A DNA stretch of 64,000 nt from Serratia inhibens (GTDB lineage Bacteria > Pseudomonadota > Gammaproteobacteria > Enterobacterales > Enterobacteriaceae), in contig NZ_QYYG01000001.1 of the NCBI RefSeq assembly GCF_003591175.1, positions 372,001 to 436,000 on the forward strand, written 5' to 3'. Shown piece by piece: positions 44,870 to 54,083 of this stretch. A program made the position numbers and the translations under genes. Numbering within the stretch: position 1 is the stretch's first letter; each line of letters begins with the position of its first letter. The notes beneath the pieces are model-generated. The model saw nothing but the letters and a program-made list of their open reading frames with translations. It had not been told where the DNA came from and did no database searches.

Positions 44870-45574
44870 TTACCAAGGCACAACCCGGCCCAGGTAATCG
44901 AGGTAATGCAGCCCCGAGCGCCCGGCATACTCTTCAATCACGTTGACCAAATTCGGAATGCTTTCTTCGATGGTTAAGCGAGCTTGCGCCCCGCCCATAT
45001 CGGTTTGTACCCACCCCGGCGCCATCAGCAACAGCGTTCTGGTATCGTCACTGTGACGCGCGGCAAAACTGCGCATAAACATATTCAGCGCCGCCTTGCT
45101 GCCTCGGTATACTTCATACTGCCCATTAGTGTTGTTGGTCAGGCTGCCTTGCCCCGAAGACATCACGCCTATCGTCCCGTCTGGAGCCACCTTCTGCTGA
45201 AATATCTCTATGGCCCGCATCGGGCTCAGCGAATTCGTCACCATCACCCGGATGAACTCTTCGGTCGATACGTCCGCGATCGTTTCGCTGTCGTCGTTTT
45301 TGACGCCGGCATTGACGAAAAACAGATCAATTTGCCGCTCGCCGAGCCGCGCATGCAGTTCCTCAAGTTGTGCGGGCACCGTGATATCGACCGTCTCAAC
45401 CTCCAGCGAGTCAGGATATTTTTCCGCCAGCTGGTGTAGTGCACCTTTGGAGCCGTCGCGCCCTGTAGCGATCACTTTATGACCGCGCGCCAGATATTCC
45501 TCCGTCATGGCGAGCCCTAATCCACGGGATGCGCCAATCAGCAGAACGGTCTTTTGAGCAGAACAGGTTGGCAT
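44870..45574 (-). CDS. short-chain dehydrogenase/reductase
   Basis: A 234-residue SDR. It has the cofactor motif IGASRGLGLAM, then FFVNAGVKND in place of NNAG, the catalytic Ser in GVMSSGQGSL and Tyr/Lys in YEVYRGSKAALN. The C-terminal sequence resembles the carbonyl-reductase-like C-factor group (VQTDMGGAQARLTIEES). It is divergent from the LysR gene, 143 bases apart, and probably controlled by it. Substrate unknown. Confidence 0.85.
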   Translation of the reverse strand: MPTCSAQKTVLLIGASRGLGLAMTEEYLARGHKVIATGRDGSKGALHQLAEKYPDSLEVETVDITVPAQLEELHARLGERQIDLFFVNAGVKNDDSETIADVSTEEFIRVMVTNSLSPMRAIEIFQQKVAPDGTIGVMSSGQGSLTNNTNGQYEVYRGSKAALNMFMRSFAARHSDDTRTLLLMAPGWVQTDMGGAQARLTIEESIPNLVNVIEEYAGRSGLHYLDYLGRVVPW

Positions 45575-45717
45575 AAATTACTTCCTCCGAACATGAGATA
45601 TCTTGTCATGCAGCAAATATAACCATGCATAATAGAAGGCGGAAGACGCAGCATTTGCAGTTATAACCTGCGCAAAACGCCTTCTCCCTTTTTCTTTGGT
45701 TCAGGAGACTAAACAGC

Positions 45718-46650
45718 GTGACGGAACCCGATCTCAACCTGCTCATTGCCCTCGACGTGTTACTGGCCGAAGGCAGCGTGGCCGGCGCAGCGCGGCGTCT
45801 TGGGTTAAGCGCCTCGGCCATGAGCCGCACGCTCAGCCGCTTGCGCACCGCAACCGGCGATCCTTTACTGGTGCGCGCCGGGCGCAATATGGTGCTGACA
45901 CCTTATGCCGAAGAGATACGCGAGCGTACGCAAAATACCCTTTTTGAGGCACGCGCCGTGCTCCGCCCTTCTGCCGTTGAGTTGGATCCGGCCACGCTGG
46001 AACGAACCTTTATCCTGCGTGCCAACGACGGCTTTGTGGAGGCTTTTGGCCCTGCGCTTATCGCGGCGGCGGCAGCGGCGGCCCCTTTAGTGCGCCTGCG
46101 CTTTGCGCCAAAGCCCGAGAAAAGCTCAAAGCCTTTGCGAGAAGGCCTGGTTGATCTCGAGATCGGCGTGTTGGGCGACATGGGGCCGGAAATACGCCTG
46201 CAGGCGCTATTCAGGGACAGGTTCGTAGGGGTGGCAAGAAAGGGCCATCCGCTGGCGCTGCAGCCTGACGTTACCCTCGAGCACTATGTTGCCTGCGGGC
46301 ATGTCGTCGCCTCGCGCAGCGGGCGGGTAGCCGGGCCAGTGGACCAGGCGCTGGCAGAACTGGGGCTGGAGAGGAATATCGCCGCCGTGGTACCGAGCTT
46401 TCCCGCCGCGCTGGCGGTGGCGCAGGCGTCGGACCTGGTGGCGCTGGTGCCCGCGTCTTTTCTTATCAATCAACCTGTCGTTAATGGGAACGGGGTTGTC
46501 GCCACACTTTTCGCTTTTGAACTGCCGGTAAAAACCCAGGGTATTACCGTCTCGCAAATGTGGCACCCGCGTTCCGAAGTGGATCCGGCCCATCGTTGGC
46601 TTCGGCAATTGGTGTTGAGTGTTTGCCGCCGGCAGGCACCGGCATCATGA
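45718..46650 (+). CDS. LysR-family transcriptional regulator
   Basis: A 310-residue LysR regulator starting at GTG with AGGAG upstream. The DNA-binding domain is NLLIALDVLLAEGSVAGAARRLGLSASAMSRTLSRLR. The effector domain opens ERTFILRANDGFVEAFGPAL and has the NodD/LinR-like style FRDRFVGVARKGHPL. The last third (from codon about 205) is duplicated 5.5 kb downstream as a promoterless fragment. Likely regulates the divergent SDR gene. Confidence 0.9.
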   Translation: MTEPDLNLLIALDVLLAEGSVAGAARRLGLSASAMSRTLSRLRTATGDPLLVRAGRNMVLTPYAEEIRERTQNTLFEARAVLRPSAVELDPATLERTFILRANDGFVEAFGPALIAAAAAAAPLVRLRFAPKPEKSSKPLREGLVDLEIGVLGDMGPEIRLQALFRDRFVGVARKGHPLALQPDVTLEHYVACGHVVASRSGRVAGPVDQALAELGLERNIAAVVPSFPAALAVAQASDLVALVPASFLINQPVVNGNGVVATLFAFELPVKTQGITVSQMWHPRSEVDPAHRWLRQLVLSVCRRQAPAS

Positions 46651-46950
46651 AAAAGCAAACAGATGCCGTAACGCGTCACTTGTGCTGGAGCAAAACGTCG
46701 GATAAGCGCAATAAAAGCGTCAAAACGGTTTAGGGTAAAGAGAACTCAACGGAAGGTTGGTGAAAATAATTACGCAGCGCAACCATTATCATGAAAGGTG
46801 TTTATTGGTTTGATTCGGTTGGCTTTAATAGTGCCCACTATGCAGTACAGTAAAACGATGACGCCCAATCAATCGAAGCACTGCATAGTGGAACGAGAAT
46901 ATTAACGTAATGAATACTGATTTCATAACCTTATGAAACTAAAAAAACCT
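46331..46950 (+). repeat. ~620-bp direct duplication, left copy
   Basis: From inside the LysR gene to about 46950 the sequence is repeated nearly identically at 51826-52446. It includes the LysR 3' third, the following non-coding stretch, and an inverted repeat CACTATGCAGT/ACTGCATAGTG (46836-46846 / 46880-46890). The left copy is the intact one. Confidence 0.9.
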
Positions 46951-47003
46951 AAAAACCCTAAAAACCCTAAAAACCCTAAAAACCCTAAAAACCCTAAAAA
47001 CCC
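46951..47003 (+). repeat. 9-bp tandem repeat AAAAACCCT
   Basis: Five full units and an eight-base partial unit in perfect array, preceded by one imperfect unit. It starts exactly where the large duplication ends. Together with 47004-47143 this holds no gene. Confidence 0.95.
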
Positions 47004-47143
47004 AACCACTTCCGAATACATTATTGGGTACTCACCGAGATATTAATTTTTCAAAGCCAAATAGCTGCGATTAATACCGCTGCCTTTTCGTCAGGCAGTG
47101 CCAACTACCCGGAACGGCCTGACGAAATCGGCATTGCAATCTA

Positions 47144-47372
47144 TTATTGCGCAGCGCTGATGCGCCAGAGTGAATTACCCGCGTCATCGGCAATCAGAAC
47201 GCCCCCCTGACGATCCATCGCCAGCCCAACCGGCAAACCGCGGACCTGCTTCTGATCGTCGGTCAAGAAACCGCTTACGACCGTTTTTGGGGTACCTACC
47301 GGCTGACCATTTTCAAATTTAACCCACATGACCCGATAGCCATTCAATGGGGAGCGGTTCCAACTGCCATGT
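47144..47372 (-). pseudogene. 3' fragment of a YliI/sorbosone-dehydrogenase-like gene
   Basis: The minus strand reads HGSWNRSPLNGYRVMWVKFENG and ends GVLIADDAGNSLWRIS plus stop. This is the C-terminal beta-propeller end of the PQQ-type sugar dehydrogenase family (YliI/L-sorbosone dehydrogenase). The rest of the gene (about 300 residues) is missing upstream of roughly 47372, where unrelated DNA begins. No start is available, so it is a truncated remnant, probably left at an insertion boundary. Confidence 0.75.
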
Positions 47373-47622
47373 TAGGGGGGTATGCTGTTTTATGATCTGA
47401 TAATTCGTGCCCTTGTCTGCAATCACAAATCGAGCCTGAAACGATACCTCGATTCTTCCCCATAAGGCCTAAGATAAGCGCCTGTTCAAATTATTTTTTC
47501 ACTGCCTTCGCAATTCACAATATTAATGAATGTCATTCATAGTCCCTATCCTCCCACCTGTGGTTATCAGCATGCACAAACCCGTTAACATGCCCTTATA
47601 TCTTCATGTCCGACGGATCACC

Positions 47623-48157
47623 ATGCTTAATCAACAGACGCGTACACAGTCAGCTACAGCTAACAATACAGGTCTATCATTTCTACTCATTCTCAGCGCC
47701 CTGATGGCTGTTACCTCTTTATCAACCGACATCTATCTTCCGGCTATGCCCGTCATGGCGAAAGATTTGCAGGGTGATGCTGAGCTGACGATCACAGGGT
47801 TCCTTATCGGCTTTTGCATTGCGCAACTGATTTGGGGACCGATTAGCGATCGTTACGGGCGTCGTCTGCCGCTATTTATCGGTTTAGGCCTATTCATCAT
47901 CGGCTCGGTGGGCTGCGCATTATCAACAGATATCGTGCAAATTGTCTTCTGGCGTGTTTTTCAGGCGTTAGGGGCCTGTACCGGCCCGATGCTGGCACGA
48001 GCAATGATCCGCGATCTCTTTAGCCGCACTCGTGCAGCACAAATGCTTTCTACCCTGATGATAATCATGGCCATCGCGCCGATTCGTTTGTGTACATCAC
48101 GTACTTCGGCGTCGATCCGCAGCACTACGGTTGGCTGTTTGCAGTAAACATTGTGGG
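47623..48157 (+). pseudogene. broken Bcr/CflA-type drug efflux gene
   Basis: The first ~150 codons read like an intact Bcr/CflA MFS exporter (LSTDIYLPAMPVMAKDL, GPISDRYGRRLPL, FWRVFQALGACTGPMLARAMIRD). At about 48081 the frame jumps: IMAIAPI is followed, in another frame, by FVYITYFGVDPQHYGWLFAV, a segment that belongs much later in the protein. So an internal deletion with a frameshift has removed roughly 60-80 codons. The gene is then cut off at about 48157 by a transposase fragment. Confidence 0.85.
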
Positions 48158-48642
48158 ATTATCAGCGTGGGCGATACATCCGCGTCGTACATTTCTTTGA
48201 ACGTCGCGACGATTTCGCGCGTGGTCATACCTTTGGCGTACAGAGACAAAATCTGGCTGTCCATCTGCGTAATGCGCGTCTGGTTCTTCTTAATCAACTG
48301 AGGTTCAAAGGTATTTTCACGATCACGCGGCGTGTTCAGTTCAATCTCGCCGTCATCGCAAAGCAGCGTTTTTGACGAGTAGCCGTTGCGGGTATTAGAG
48401 CCTTTTTTGGGCGCATTTTTCTCATGCCCGAGATGGTCGGTCAGCTCAGCATTGAGTGCTGTTTCGACGGTAAGCTTCGTGAGCATCCGAGAAAACTGGT
48501 TAAGATCAGCTTCGGTTTTAAGGCCTTTAGCCAGTTCAGCAGCCAGTGCTTTGAGTTTGTTTTCGTCCATAATTTGCCTGTCTCCGTTGTTGGAGTGAAC
48601 ATATCAAAAACAGGCAGATACACAATTTAAATTACAGTCTCG
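48158..48642 (-). mobile_element. truncated IS256-family element
   Basis: The minus strand encodes, from ATG 48570, MDENKLKALAAELAKGLK and on to IVATFKEMYDADVSPTLI, the first ~137 residues of an IS256/Mutator-type transposase (normal about 400). It stops abruptly at the bcr fragment near 48158. The outer end is probably at 48642, where GAGACTGTAATTTAAATTG begins (minus strand). Not mobile. Confidence 0.8.
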
Positions 48643-48752
48643 CTTCGAGCTTAAATTCAGCCGTGAAATGTTTAGCCATTTGATCACCTGTCGTGTTGTG
48701 GAGGTGAGCATATCACCTCCGATCAGGTGGCCAGTATCAGTGTGCCACTACA
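48641..48752 (-). mobile_element. end of an IS3-family element interrupted by the IS256 element
   Basis: On the minus strand TGTAGTGGCACAC at 48752-48740 looks like an IS3-type terminal repeat. After AGGTGATCAA it is followed by ATG at 48679 coding MAKHFTAEFKLEA, the start of an OrfA-like helix-turn-helix protein, cut at about 48641 by the IS256 end. So one IS sits inside another. Confidence 0.6.
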
Positions 48753-51564
48753 CCTTTTGGGATAGGTTCTTAGGCTTGAATTTTACTGGACTATACCCAG
48801 TCCATTTGGCTAACTTTTCAGGCGTTGTCGGTGGTAATTTAACCACGTAGGTTTGCTTAGCATTAATGAGGATTTTATTGTAATCAATGGTTTTTCCATC
48901 TGGACGAGTGCCTATAAATTCACTGTTAAGCTTATTCGCGTCAAGCACTTCAGGGGGAAGGGATAGGACAAGCCCTTTATATGCCTTTGTTTCCAAACCA
49001 AATTCATCAGCGACTTGTTGTCCCAGAGGGTTGATTCCTTCTGCTGAGCAGCATGATATTAAACGAATGTAATTATACTTTTCTAAACTCCCCTTTCCAT
49101 GACGAAAGTCGAATGCATATTTAAGATCTTTGCCACTTAAATTATCTTTTTTCCCTTCCAAAATTACCCCCATCTGCCCATTTCCTTTTCCATCAACGGA
49201 CCCATGCCCTACAATGTTCAGGCGCTTTTTATTTTTATATATATCATCGAAATAAAAGACCATTTTTTCATCTGCAAAGGTTCTCAAACTTCCCCGATCA
49301 CGACCCCAAGTAGTATATTCATACTCATTCACTCTAGTATTTATGGGAACACTGTTCTCCTCTGTGTCGTTTAATTTCCATTTGGTCTGCTCTGAACCCT
49401 TATCATTTGTACGCTTCACAGAGAATAAGGTATTTGATAATTGAGTTGATAAATCATCAATAGTATCACTAACCCGTCGGGGAGCGTATACAGGGGCTAA
49501 TCCTTCTGAATCAATCATTGTCACCGGGTTATTCCGTACCATCCTGAACAGGTTCAGCCCGTCAATCGTACCCGCAGGATCTGCGCTCAGCCACCGTCCC
49601 GCCCACGGCTGATAATACCGGTAGCCGTAGTAGTACAGCCCCGTCGCATCCCGCTCCTTGCCCGAGTAGCGGTCCGTTTTGTAGTCCGCCTCCACCGCGT
49701 TGCGTGCCGTCAGGACAGCCGTACCTCCGTACGGGTAGTACTCCTCCAGGCTGATAATGTTGCCGTCGCCGTCCAGCTCCAGCCCGCTGCTGCCGATGAG
49801 ATTGTCATAGCTGTAGCGCAGCTGGTTATTGTCAATGCTGTCCGGCTTACCTTTCTCCCAGTGCAGCACCCGCACCTGCGCCCGGCCCGCCTCGCCGACG
49901 GTGATGACCTGCAGGCGCCCCGTTTCCGTATCGCCGGCCTTTGTCGTCCTCAGCTCCAGTCCCGGCAGGTACACCACCCGCTGCGTCTGTGTGCTGTTCG
50001 CGGTTTTCTGCACGCTGACTTTCAGTATGCGCTGGCTGCCTGCGTCATACCGGTAGCTTTCCCGGTCATCCGTTCCGCCGTCGCGCACCACCGGCGTTAC
50101 CTTCAACAGTTCGTTGCGCGGCGTCCAGACTAGGCTCTGTCCCGCCAGCAGCTGTTTCTGCTGACCACCCGCCGTGAACAGGGCGTCAACGTCTGCCGGA
50201 TTTTCCGTCAGCGTGCTCAGCACACCCCGGTTGCTGCGGTCGCTGACCGTGATATCCGTGGTGTGGTTGTTGCCTGTCGCCGGTGCGCTGTGCCTGATTT
50301 GTGTCAAGTTGCCGGCTTCGTCGTAGGTATAGGTGCGGGTATAGTTTGTATACGCAGCGCTGTCGGTGGGAAGGGGGACGGTGGCACGCGGTAAGCCACT
50401 GCCCTGTTGGCTCGCATTCGCCATCTCGCGCCCGGTGGCACTGACCAGTTGGTACAGGCTGTCGTAGACGTACGTGTTCTCCGGCACCACTTTCTGGTTG
50501 CGCCAGAAGCGGGTCTCTTCCGCATCGTTGGCCACCTTCAGTACGTTGCCGACCGGGTCATAGTCGTAGCGCAGGTCCTGCAACACCTTCGCCCCGGAGG
50601 CGTGCCCGGCGGGACGCTCGGTTTTAATCCCGGTCAGGCGCTGCGTCTGGGCTTCATACGTGTACGTCGTCACCACCCCATTGCCGTGCTCCTCGCACAG
50701 CTTCTGCCCGGCCGCCGAGTACGTCTGGGATTTGACGATAACCTGCTCCGTGCCCCCCTTCAGCGTCAGCCAACTGCCGCTAAGCAGGCCCGCCACGTCG
50801 TACACTACCCGCTGTGCGTTGCCTTTGGCATCCGTGGTGGTCAGTACGGCACCGCTGGCGTCGACGGTGCTCAGGATGGTGAACGTCTCGCCGTCCAACA
50901 GGGCGTTCCAGGCGGCGCTGTCGTTACCCTGCCAGTCGGTCACCACATCCGGGCTATCTGCGTCCTTCAGCAGGCGGCGGGAGACGGACAACGGTACGCC
51001 GGTCAGTGCCAGGCTGTCGGTCTGCACCAGACCGGCCGTGTCGTAGAGGCTGACGCACTGTCCGGCCAGATTCAGGACTTTCTCTGCATCAGTATTGCCG
51101 GCATACACGAAGCGCTCCGTGATGCGGGCGGCTTCGCCGGTAACCTGTTCCGTCACGCTCAGTGGGCGCCCGGGCAACGTCGCGTCCTCATATTGCCAGG
51201 TGTGGGTCACTACCTGGGTTCTGTCCTCGGTGCCGTCGTGGGCGGTACGGACATTGCGGACCGCAATGAGCGGCCGTCCGGCGGCATCGCTGAGGGCCAG
51301 GGTGGTGCCGGCGTCGGCGCTGACCGTGCGCAGTACGGTGCCGGTCAAGTCCGTGAGGGGGGTGACGTTCGCCAGTCCGACGGCGTGCAGGCGCGGGTCG
51401 GCGCTCTTCGTCAGGGCGCCGCGCGCATCATACTGGTGGTGTGTGATGCGTTCATTTGTCACCTCAGGGACATCAGGGGGGCGGTGATACGCGATGTCGC
51501 GCACGACGAGGCCGCGGTTGTCGAGGACCGTCACCGAAGGGGTGCTGAACAGCGTTGTGCTCAT
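48748..51564 (-). CDS. TccC-like Rhs toxin, clan-CD peptidase-like tip
   Basis: A 938-residue paralogue of the rhs gene at 29161. Cores are similar throughout (TVTVLDNRGLVVRDI; RYSGKERDATGLYYYGYRYY; DPAGTIDGLNLFRMVRNNP from residue 662). From about residue 692 the AT-rich tip is unrelated to the metalloprotease tip. It contains LNIVGHGS (His787) and YIRLISCCSAEG (Cys838/839), the same His-Gly and Ser-Cys pattern as the giant Rhs protein, pointing to a caspase/C80-like peptidase. AGGAGA precedes ATG 51564. The stop codon lies in the terminal repeat of an IS remnant, so a few residues may have been lost. Confidence 0.85.
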   Translation of the reverse strand: MSTTLFSTPSVTVLDNRGLVVRDIAYHRPPDVPEVTNERITHHQYDARGALTKSADPRLHAVGLANVTPLTDLTGTVLRTVSADAGTTLALSDAAGRPLIAVRNVRTAHDGTEDRTQVVTHTWQYEDATLPGRPLSVTEQVTGEAARITERFVYAGNTDAEKVLNLAGQCVSLYDTAGLVQTDSLALTGVPLSVSRRLLKDADSPDVVTDWQGNDSAAWNALLDGETFTILSTVDASGAVLTTTDAKGNAQRVVYDVAGLLSGSWLTLKGGTEQVIVKSQTYSAAGQKLCEEHGNGVVTTYTYEAQTQRLTGIKTERPAGHASGAKVLQDLRYDYDPVGNVLKVANDAEETRFWRNQKVVPENTYVYDSLYQLVSATGREMANASQQGSGLPRATVPLPTDSAAYTNYTRTYTYDEAGNLTQIRHSAPATGNNHTTDITVSDRSNRGVLSTLTENPADVDALFTAGGQQKQLLAGQSLVWTPRNELLKVTPVVRDGGTDDRESYRYDAGSQRILKVSVQKTANSTQTQRVVYLPGLELRTTKAGDTETGRLQVITVGEAGRAQVRVLHWEKGKPDSIDNNQLRYSYDNLIGSSGLELDGDGNIISLEEYYPYGGTAVLTARNAVEADYKTDRYSGKERDATGLYYYGYRYYQPWAGRWLSADPAGTIDGLNLFRMVRNNPVTMIDSEGLAPVYAPRRVSDTIDDLSTQLSNTLFSVKRTNDKGSEQTKWKLNDTEENSVPINTRVNEYEYTTWGRDRGSLRTFADEKMVFYFDDIYKNKKRLNIVGHGSVDGKGNGQMGVILEGKKDNLSGKDLKYAFDFRHGKGSLEKYNYIRLISCCSAEGINPLGQQVADEFGLETKAYKGLVLSLPPEVLDANKLNSEFIGTRPDGKTIDYNKILINAKQTYVVKLPPTTPEKLAKWTGYSPVKFKPKNLSQKV

Positions 51565-51825
51565 AATAGTCTCCTGTACAGGGTGTGCAGCCGGTACGGC
51601 TGCTGGGAAATCATATAACACTGAGGAAAAAGATGCCGGGGGTTCCCGAGTTCTGTCGTATTAAGGTCTGGTCAGGTAACGTGCTGTTTTTTTTTGATGT
51701 TAACTGCTTGCTTATGCCTCTCATCCAAAAAAAATCTTTAAACGGTTACATTACCCCGCTGATGTTATCGGGCTCTGTCGCATTAAGGCGCAGGAAGGTA
51801 TCCAACAACGGCACCAGGCGGATAA

Positions 51826-52111
51826 CCGGGCCGGTCGACCAGGCGCTGGCAGAACTGGGGCTGGAGCGGAATATCGCCGCCGTGGTACCGAGCTTTCCCG
51901 CCGCGCTGGCGGTGGCGCAGGCGTCGGACCTGGTGGCGCTGGTGCCCGCGTCTTTTCTTATCAATCAACCTGTAGTTAATGGGAACGGGGTTGTCGCCAC
52001 ACTTTTCGCTTTTGAACTGCCGGTAAAAACCCAGGGTATTACCGTCTCGCAAATGTGGCACCCGCGTTCCGAAGTGGATCCGGCCCATCGTGGCTTCGGC
52101 AATTGGTGTTG
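51826..52111 (+). pseudogene. LysR 3' fragment (duplicate)
   Basis: Codes PVDQALAELGLERNIAAVVP and on, as in the intact LysR gene, but lacks the DNA-binding half and a promoter. A one-base deletion frameshifts the last residues. Product not expected. Confidence 0.88.
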
Positions 52112-52446
52112 AGTGTTTGTCGCCGGCAGGCACCGACATCATGAAAAAGCAAACAGATGCCGTAACGCGTCACTTGTGCTGGAGCAAAACGTCGGATAAG
52201 CGCAATAAAAGCGTCAAAACGGTTTAGGGTAAAGAGAACTCAACGGAAGGTTGGTGAAAATAATTACGCAGCGCAACCATTATCATGAAAGGTGTTTATT
52301 GGTTTGATTCGGTTGGCTTTAATAGTGCCCACTATGCAGTACAGTAAAACGATGACGCCCAATCAATCGAAGCACTGCATAGTGGAGCGGGAATATTAAC
52401 GTAATGAATACTGATTGCATAACCTTATGAAACTAAATAAACCAAA
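51826..52446 (+). repeat. ~620-bp direct duplication, right copy
   Basis: Near-identical to 46331-46950, with scattered substitutions and a single-base loss (CGTTGGC to CGTGGC). It flanks the rhs/IS insertion on the right. Confidence 0.9.
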
Positions 52447-52523
52447 AAGACAAAGAGTAAAGTGCCAGGAATATCGAAGACACAATATATTGGCGCCCGC
52501 GGTCTATTAATTATCCATCAAGG

Positions 52524-54083
52524 CTAACAATTTTTATTGGCCCTTACTTTCTTAGGGGAAATAAAATAATCAATCACTTCATCATCTACGCATTGATTCA
52601 CGTTAGAAAGCGCAATCGTATGCCCGTCGCCATTCACCGTAATCAAAGGGCTGTTAAAAAACGTCGCCATCCGTTTCGCTCCCTCATAAGGGGTTGCTGG
52701 ATCATAAAGCTGTGCAACAAATAACAATGGCGGCAATTCGGCAGAAACTACGGGGATATGCGCCGGCATTGTCCCTTTAAATGGCCAGAGGTCGCAGACA
52801 TTACGTGGAGATTGCGCTTTTACCGGGTAGTTACTGAAAGGGGATGCATCCACTAACTTCTGCTCTTTGAGCCGGCTCTGTTTTAGGTTTCCCCCCGGAT
52901 TGGCCGAATCGATGCAGCCGATCAAGGTTAAATTAGCCGCTTCTTCTTCGGCAGCGCTTGCGGCATTCACATCAGCGTTACTGTCTGTCAGGTATTGTGG
53001 TTTAGGGATATTAACCGCTCTGGGGCGGATATTTTGCTCTGCCTCCGTAGCTTGCTCATCGGTTTTATCCAAAATGGCCAACGCCTGGTAATCAAACTTG
53101 TCGCTATCGATTGAACGCAGCAATTTAGCCAACTCAGGCCAATCCTCAGAGGAATAAAGCGTTTTCGTGGTCGCGCTAATGATATTACCCGCGCCTATTT
53201 CCTCGCCGTTTTCATCCGTCAACGCCAGGTTATCTACCTTTTCCAGCAACGAATGATAGTTCGCTGTGGCATGGGCTTTCGTTAATTGGCACTGCTGCTC
53301 TTCTTCACAATAAGCGGCAAAACGCTCAAATGAATGCTGGAAGGACAATGCCTGTTTGTAATCACTGCTGAACGCATCGTCCGAGATGTCCATCACCCCG
53401 TCGAATACGAGAGCCCCTATATTCTTCGGGAAGCGCTCTGCGTAGAGTGCCGCTACCTGAGTGCCGTATGAAAAAGCGATAGCATTCAGTTTATCCTCAC
53501 CCAAAGCGGCTCTGATAACGTCCACATCATTGACCGCTTCATCCGTACCCAGGTGTTTCAAGACGTGGAGCGTCGTACGATTAATACAGCCCTCCAGCCA
53601 GGTCTTACTCACTTTTTCGGCATCGGCGGTATTAGCCGTATTCCCCGCAACATCATCAGTATTGTCATCCGGTTGAGTGGAACATGAAATTTTCGGCCTG
53701 GATTGCCCGACGCCTCGAGGGTCATAACCGATAATATCGAAACCTTCATTGAGTTCTTCCGTTTCGATAGGCACCTGTATCCCCGGCAGCCCTGGCCCGC
53801 CGGGAATCGACAGCACGCTGCCCTGCTTCTTACCGGTCGCAGGCAAGCGTGTGACTGCCAGCCTGACTTTTTCATGGGTATTGTCACTGCCGTAGGATAA
53901 AGGTGCTTCCACATAGCCGCATTGTAGCCGCGCAGGGATCTTCGCCCCGTCGAACCATTGATTAAACGAACTGCTTTTGCAGGAAACCCAGGATATCGGT
54001 TGAATCTGGGATGGCAGCCCACGAGCAAAAGCCGCCGGCGTGCAAAAAATAACGGCAATAAAAACTATTGTCGGAAACCTCAC
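52524..54083 (-). CDS. exported alpha/beta hydrolase, tripeptidyl aminopeptidase type (S33)
   Basis: A 519-residue secreted hydrolase. GTG 54083 follows GAGGGGGT and gives the signal peptide MRFPTIVFIAVIFCTPAAFARG. Then come the oxyanion region SIPGGPGLPG, the nucleophile Ser in IAFSYGTQVAA, a large cap region, and the C-terminal TAP-like part with Asp in AQLYDPATPYEGA and His in NGDGHTIAL. Family members release short peptides from protein N-termini. Four or more Cys suggest disulfides, in agreement with export. Stands alone after the duplicated block. Confidence 0.85.
   Translation of the reverse strand: MRFPTIVFIAVIFCTPAAFARGLPSQIQPISWVSCKSSSFNQWFDGAKIPARLQCGYVEAPLSYGSDNTHEKVRLAVTRLPATGKKQGSVLSIPGGPGLPGIQVPIETEELNEGFDIIGYDPRGVGQSRPKISCSTQPDDNTDDVAGNTANTADAEKVSKTWLEGCINRTTLHVLKHLGTDEAVNDVDVIRAALGEDKLNAIAFSYGTQVAALYAERFPKNIGALVFDGVMDISDDAFSSDYKQALSFQHSFERFAAYCEEEQQCQLTKAHATANYHSLLEKVDNLALTDENGEEIGAGNIISATTKTLYSSEDWPELAKLLRSIDSDKFDYQALAILDKTDEQATEAEQNIRPRAVNIPKPQYLTDSNADVNAASAAEEEAANLTLIGCIDSANPGGNLKQSRLKEQKLVDASPFSNYPVKAQSPRNVCDLWPFKGTMPAHIPVVSAELPPLLFVAQLYDPATPYEGAKRMATFFNSPLITVNGDGHTIALSNVNQCVDDEVIDYFISPKKVRANKNC

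Noticed and set aside
46944..47003. Possible CRISPR array
   Set aside because: The repeats are contiguous 9-bp units with no spacers, so it is a simple tandem repeat.
50407..51618. 403-codon open frame antisense to the third rhs gene
   Set aside because: It lies wholly opposite a well-supported Rhs core, has no ribosome site or family features, and a similar antisense frame lies opposite the first rhs core (30658-31338); both come from GC-rich codon bias.
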